NCBI RefSeq assembly: GCF_021601385.1
Contig: NZ_BQHO01000017.1
Coordinates: 54,279-118,278, forward strand
Origin: Pseudomonas parasichuanensis
GTDB lineage: Bacteria > Pseudomonadota > Gammaproteobacteria > Pseudomonadales > Pseudomonadaceae
Reading direction: 5' to 3'
Length of the DNA stretch: 64,000 nt
Part shown: positions 61,128 through 64,000 of the stretch, piece by piece
How positions within the stretch are numbered: the first letter of the stretch is position 1
How the letters are laid out: each line of letters starts with the position of its first letter
Notes under the pieces: generated by a model
Seen by the model: the letters and a program-made list of their open reading frames with translations, nothing else
The model's database searches: none
Told to the model about the DNA's origin: nothing
Program-made: the position numbers and the translations under genes

Positions 61128-62138
61128 TCACCAACTCAAGCAGATCTTGCCGAAATGCTTGTTGCTCTCCTGGTACCTGAACGCCTCGACGATCTGCTCC
61201 AGCTCAAAGTGCTTGTCCACCACCGGCCGCAGGCCGTTGGCATCGATGGCGCGGACCATCGCCTGCTGCTGCGCGCGGCTGCCCACCAGTACCCCCTGCA
61301 GGCGAATCTGCCGCACCAGCGCCTGCACCAACGGCAGCTGCCCGGCCACGCCGGTGAGGATGCCGATCAGCGACACATGGCCACCAATACGGGCAGCGAT
61401 CATCGATTGCTCGAGCGTGGCCGGGCCGCCCACTTCGATCACATGGTCGACACCGCGGTTGCCGGTGAGCGCACGCACTTTCTCGCCCCAGGCCGGGGTG
61501 GTCTTGTAGTTGATCAGGTGGTCGGCGCCCAGCGCCTTGAGGCGTTCGAGCTTGGCATCGCTGGACGAGGTGGCGATCACCGTGGCGCCGGCCAGCTTGG
61601 CGAACTGCAAGGCGAAGATCGAGACGCCGCCAGTGCCCTGCACCAGCACCGTGTCGCCGGGCTTGAGGTGATCGTCGCTCATCAGCGCGCGCCAGGCGGT
61701 AAGGCCGGCGGTGGTCAGGGTGGCCGCCTCGGCGTGGCTGTAGCCTTTGGGGGCGAGGGTGAACGACGTGGCGCGGGCAGTCACCTGCTCGCGAGCGTAG
61801 CCGTCGATGCCGTCGCCGGGCACGCTGGCAAAACCTTCGACCTGGGCATCGCCTGCGAGCCAGTCGGGGAAGAAGGTGCTGACCACCGCATCACCGACCT
61901 TGAACTCCGTGACCCCGGCACCGACCGCGATCACCTCGCCGGCGCCATCGGCCATGGGGATGCGCCGCTCGCTCGGGCCCCACATGCCACTGACCACGGC
62001 GAAGTCGTGGTAGTTGAGGGAGTTGGCGTGCAGGCGCACGGTGATTTCGCCGGCCTGGGGCTCGGCGGCCTCGCGGGTGCCGACCTGGACCTTGTCGTAG
62101 CCGCCGCCGGGGAGGACGTAGATGGCCTTGGTGCTCAT
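61128..62138 (-). CDS. Zinc-independent medium-chain alcohol dehydrogenase/quinone oxidoreductase
   Basis: A 336-aa NAD(P)-dependent MDR oxidoreductase. The GroES-like N-terminus carries HANSLNYHDFAVVSGMWGPS. The Rossmann motif VLVQGTGGVSIFALQFAKL is at about 160-178. The catalytic-zinc Cys/His and the four structural Cys of classical ADHs are not seen, so it resembles the ADH/quinone reductase subgroup. Physiological substrate unknown. ATG 62138 was chosen over longer frames because GGAGACC lies just upstream and the N-terminus MSTKAIYVLPGGG is family-like. Confidence 0.88.
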   Translation of the reverse strand: MSTKAIYVLPGGGYDKVQVGTREAAEPQAGEITVRLHANSLNYHDFAVVSGMWGPSERRIPMADGAGEVIAVGAGVTEFKVGDAVVSTFFPDWLAGDAQVEGFASVPGDGIDGYAREQVTARATSFTLAPKGYSHAEAATLTTAGLTAWRALMSDDHLKPGDTVLVQGTGGVSIFALQFAKLAGATVIATSSSDAKLERLKALGADHLINYKTTPAWGEKVRALTGNRGVDHVIEVGGPATLEQSMIAARIGGHVSLIGILTGVAGQLPLVQALVRQIRLQGVLVGSRAQQQAMVRAIDANGLRPVVDKHFELEQIVEAFRYQESNKHFGKICLSW

Positions 62139-62213
62139 GCGCAGGGTCTCCATTGAGGAAAGGGTGCAGAGCAGCTTAGACAGGTCTGGATTTGCTGTGG
62201 GAGGTATCGCCTG

Positions 62214-62336
62214 TGTAGGAGCGGCCTTGTGCCGCGAAAGGGCCGCAGAGCGGCCCCAGCGATCTTGAGGTTGCTCGAAAAAACCGAGGGAGTGCTGCGC
62301 ACTCCTTTCGCGGCACAAGGCCGCTCCTACAGGGGG
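62214..62336. repeat. Inverted REP pair of the GTAGGAGCGGCCTTG family
   Basis: GTAGGAGCGGCCTTGTGCCG and its inverted partner flank a central CGAGGGAGTGCTGCGCACTC segment with internal symmetry. It separates the alcohol dehydrogenase from the HAD gene. Confidence 0.85.
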
Positions 62337-62349
62337 ATCGCCGTAGGGG

Positions 62350-62940
62350 TCAGCCGAGTAGCGCTTTGAGCGCCCGGCAATCCGCCGCATGCCAGTCGGC
62401 CAGCGCCGGCCAGGGGTTGTCCGGCAGGTTGACCAGCACGGTCTTGGTCCCGGCGGCTCGCCCGCAATCCAGGTCGAAGCGATAGTCGCCGACCATCACC
62501 ATCTCCCCCGGCGCCACCGCCCACGCCCGGGCAATCTGCAACAGCCCGTCGGGGTTGGGCTTGGGCGCCGCCTCGTCACGCCCCAGCACATGCTCGACCG
62601 GGAAGCAGTCGGCCAGGCCGATGGCTTCAAGGGTGACATGGGCCAGCTCGCGGGCGTTGCGGGTCAGGATCGCCAGGCGGCAACCGCGCCCAGCCAGTTC
62701 ACGCACCAGCTCCACTGCCCCTTCCGAAGCTTTCGAGGCAATCGCCAGGTCACGCTCGTGCTCCAGCAACCAGGCGTGTTTCGCCGCCGCCTCGGCCGCT
62801 GGCAGTGCCGCCAGGTGGGTGAGGATGTCGTGCTCGGCCGGGATGTCGAGCGCCTCGCGAATGGCCGCGAAGTCATGCACCGCGACGGTCAGGGTGCCGT
62901 CCATGTCGAACACCCAGTGGCGGATATCGCCCAGGCTCAT
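62350..62940 (-). CDS. HAD-superfamily hydrolase (phosphatase-like)
   Basis: A 196-aa subclass IA HAD hydrolase. Motif I is VFDMDGTLT (about 10-18), motif II LAILTRN, motif III Lys in AAPKPNPDGLL and motif IV VMVGDYRFDLDCG. A helical cap lies between motifs I and II. It may be a phosphoglycolate-phosphatase-like enzyme; the substrate is not predictable. Its ATG overlaps the tesB stop by four bases. Confidence 0.9.
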   Translation of the reverse strand: MSLGDIRHWVFDMDGTLTVAVHDFAAIREALDIPAEHDILTHLAALPAAEAAAKHAWLLEHERDLAIASKASEGAVELVRELAGRGCRLAILTRNARELAHVTLEAIGLADCFPVEHVLGRDEAAPKPNPDGLLQIARAWAVAPGEMVMVGDYRFDLDCGRAAGTKTVLVNLPDNPWPALADWHAADCRALKALLG

Positions 62941-63806
62941 GCCCAGTCCTTGCGGTGGCGGATCAGGCCTTCCTGGGTGGACGAGGCCACCAGTTGCCCG
63001 GCGCGGTTGAAGATGCTGCCACGGCAGAAGCCGCGGGCATTGCCGGCCCAGGGGCTATCGGTGGCGTACAGCAGCCACTCGTCGGCGCGCAGGTTGCGGT
63101 GGAACCACAGCGAATGGTCGAGGCTGGCGATCTGCATGTCCTTCTGCCACACCGACTTGCCGTGGGGCAGCAGCGCGGTGGTCAGCAGGCCGAAGTCCGA
63201 GGCGTAGGCCAGCAGGTACTTGTGCAGCGCGGGGGTGTCCGCCAGGTTGCCGTCGGCGCGGAACCAGGCGTACTTGACCGGGTCGCCCGGCTTGGGGTTG
63301 AACGGGTCGCGCTCGGTGACCGGGCGGATCTCGATCGGCTTGGCGCACAGCACCTTGTCGCGGATGCGCTCGGGCAACTTGTCGGCCATGGCGCTGGCCA
63401 GTTCGACTTCGCTGGGCAGGTTCTCCGGGCCGACCACGTCAGGCATTGGCACCTGGTGCTCGAAGCCCTCTTCGTCGTACTGGAACGAGGCGCTGCAAGT
63501 GAAGATCGGCTGGCCCTTCTGGATCGCCGTCACCCGCCGGGTGCTGAAGCTGCCGCCGTCACGCACGCGGTCCACCGAGTAGACCACCGGCATGCTGGCG
63601 TCACCGGGGCGCAGGAAATAGCCGTGCAGCGAATGCACGTGGCGGGCGTCCTCGACCGTCTGGCTGGCCGCCGACAGCGACTGGCCGAGCACCTGGCCGC
63701 CGTACAGCTGGCGAAAGCCCAGGTCCTGGCTGCGGCCACGGAACAGGTTCTCCTCGATGGACTCTAGGCTCAACAGGTCGACAAGGTCGTCCAGTACGTG
63801 ACTCAT
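62937..63806 (-). CDS. tesB: Acyl-CoA thioesterase II
   Basis: A 289-aa TesB with a double hotdog fold. N-terminal hotdog: FRGRSQDLGFRQLYGGQVLG (about 26-45). C-terminal hotdog: DMQIASLDHSLWFHRNLRAD, containing the catalytic Asp of the D-T/S-Q triad. It hydrolyses medium- and long-chain acyl-CoAs. ATG 63806 with GGTTCTCC preceding it (weak); the earlier start at 63839 is less family-like. Upstream of the HAD gene. Confidence 0.94.
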   Translation of the reverse strand: MSHVLDDLVDLLSLESIEENLFRGRSQDLGFRQLYGGQVLGQSLSAASQTVEDARHVHSLHGYFLRPGDASMPVVYSVDRVRDGGSFSTRRVTAIQKGQPIFTCSASFQYDEEGFEHQVPMPDVVGPENLPSEVELASAMADKLPERIRDKVLCAKPIEIRPVTERDPFNPKPGDPVKYAWFRADGNLADTPALHKYLLAYASDFGLLTTALLPHGKSVWQKDMQIASLDHSLWFHRNLRADEWLLYATDSPWAGNARGFCRGSIFNRAGQLVASSTQEGLIRHRKDWA

Positions 63807-63894
63807 GGAAGGTTCTCCTGGCAAGGCATTACGGCGCATTTATAACGGCAAATGATACAGGGTTTGTCGGCGGCCCCGTCGAGGGGCATCCCCG

Positions 63895-64000
63895 TCAGCC
63901 ACGCAGGGTGTCCTGCCATCGGGCCCGGTCGATGCGGTACAGCACGTGGGGGCGCAGGGGGTGGCCGGCGGGCAGGCGGGGGTGTTCGAAGCTGCCGTCC
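63895..64000 (-). CDS. C-terminal fragment, probable GNAT acetyltransferase
   Basis: The last 34 codons of a gene that continues past the right edge: DGSFEHPRLPAGHPLRPHVL followed by YRIDRARWQDTLRG. The pattern, a final strand after an HPRLPxGHPL segment, resembles RimJ/RimL-type GNATs. Too short for a firm call. Confidence 0.5.
   Translation of the reverse strand, partial: DGSFEHPRLPAGHPLRPHVLYRIDRARWQDTLRG

Overview
The window is a stretch of a Pseudomonas chromosome, most likely P. putida group. This rests on gene order (ftsH-rlmE-yhbY-greA-carB-carA-dapB-dnaJ-dnaK-grpE/recN/fur/bamE/ratA/smpB, then the lldR/lldPDE lactate locus and ssrA), high GC, the many extragenic palindromes built on GGGAGCCGGCTTGCCGGC or GGGAGCGGGTTTACCCGC, and Pseudomonas-type families such as DUF3077.

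Layout. (1) 1-16.2 kb is conserved core: ribosome and RNA maturation, carbamoyl-phosphate synthesis with a leader-peptide attenuator, lysine/peptidoglycan precursor synthesis, the DnaK-DnaJ-GrpE chaperone machine with two sigma-32 promoters, recN behind a LexA box, fur, bamE, ratA and smpB. (2) 16.2-23.1 kb is the lactate regulon: a divergent FadR-family LldR with a palindromic operator, then permease, L-lactate dehydrogenase and an FAD/Fe-S D-lactate dehydrogenase. (3) 23.1-25.2 kb holds a MITE-like repeat, a strongly structured leader ahead of two tiny coupled genes, a small periplasmic protein gene and ssrA (tmRNA). (4) 25.2-40.8 kb is a genomic island inserted in the 3' end of ssrA, bounded by a 19-bp direct repeat. 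It carries a P4-type integrase, a hairpin-rich non-coding segment, a coupled module (DUF3987 protein, 119-aa protein, second tyrosine recombinase, 97-aa protein), a TIGR04141/DUF6119-like protein, and a type I restriction-modification operon with two different HsdM subunits and a truncated RhuM gene between them. (5) 41-46 kb holds an EcsC-family protein, a TonB siderophore receptor with STN domain and a 14-TM MFS exporter. (6) 46.1-53.8 kb holds a LysR regulator, a YhcG/DUF1016 nuclease, a GabP-like permease and a glucarate module (dehydratase, MFS transporter, divergent FadR-type regulator with two palindromic operators). (7) 53.9-60.7 kb is a five-gene, overlapping iron-siderophore operon (receptor, PiuC hydroxylase, binding protein, permease, ATPase) with a divergent OmpR-type response regulator lacking a neighbouring kinase. 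(8) 60.7-64 kb holds a second MITE copy, a zinc-independent alcohol dehydrogenase, a HAD hydrolase, tesB and the end of a probable GNAT gene.

The main points of interest are the ssrA island (its right junction does not recreate a tmRNA 3' end, it has integrase arm-type repeats, and its restriction operon has two methylases), the two ~285-bp MITE-like elements with perfect 60-bp terminal inverted repeats, the structured RNA-like leader before the DUF3077 gene pair, and the carA attenuator. Family names come from motif recognition alone; no search was run.
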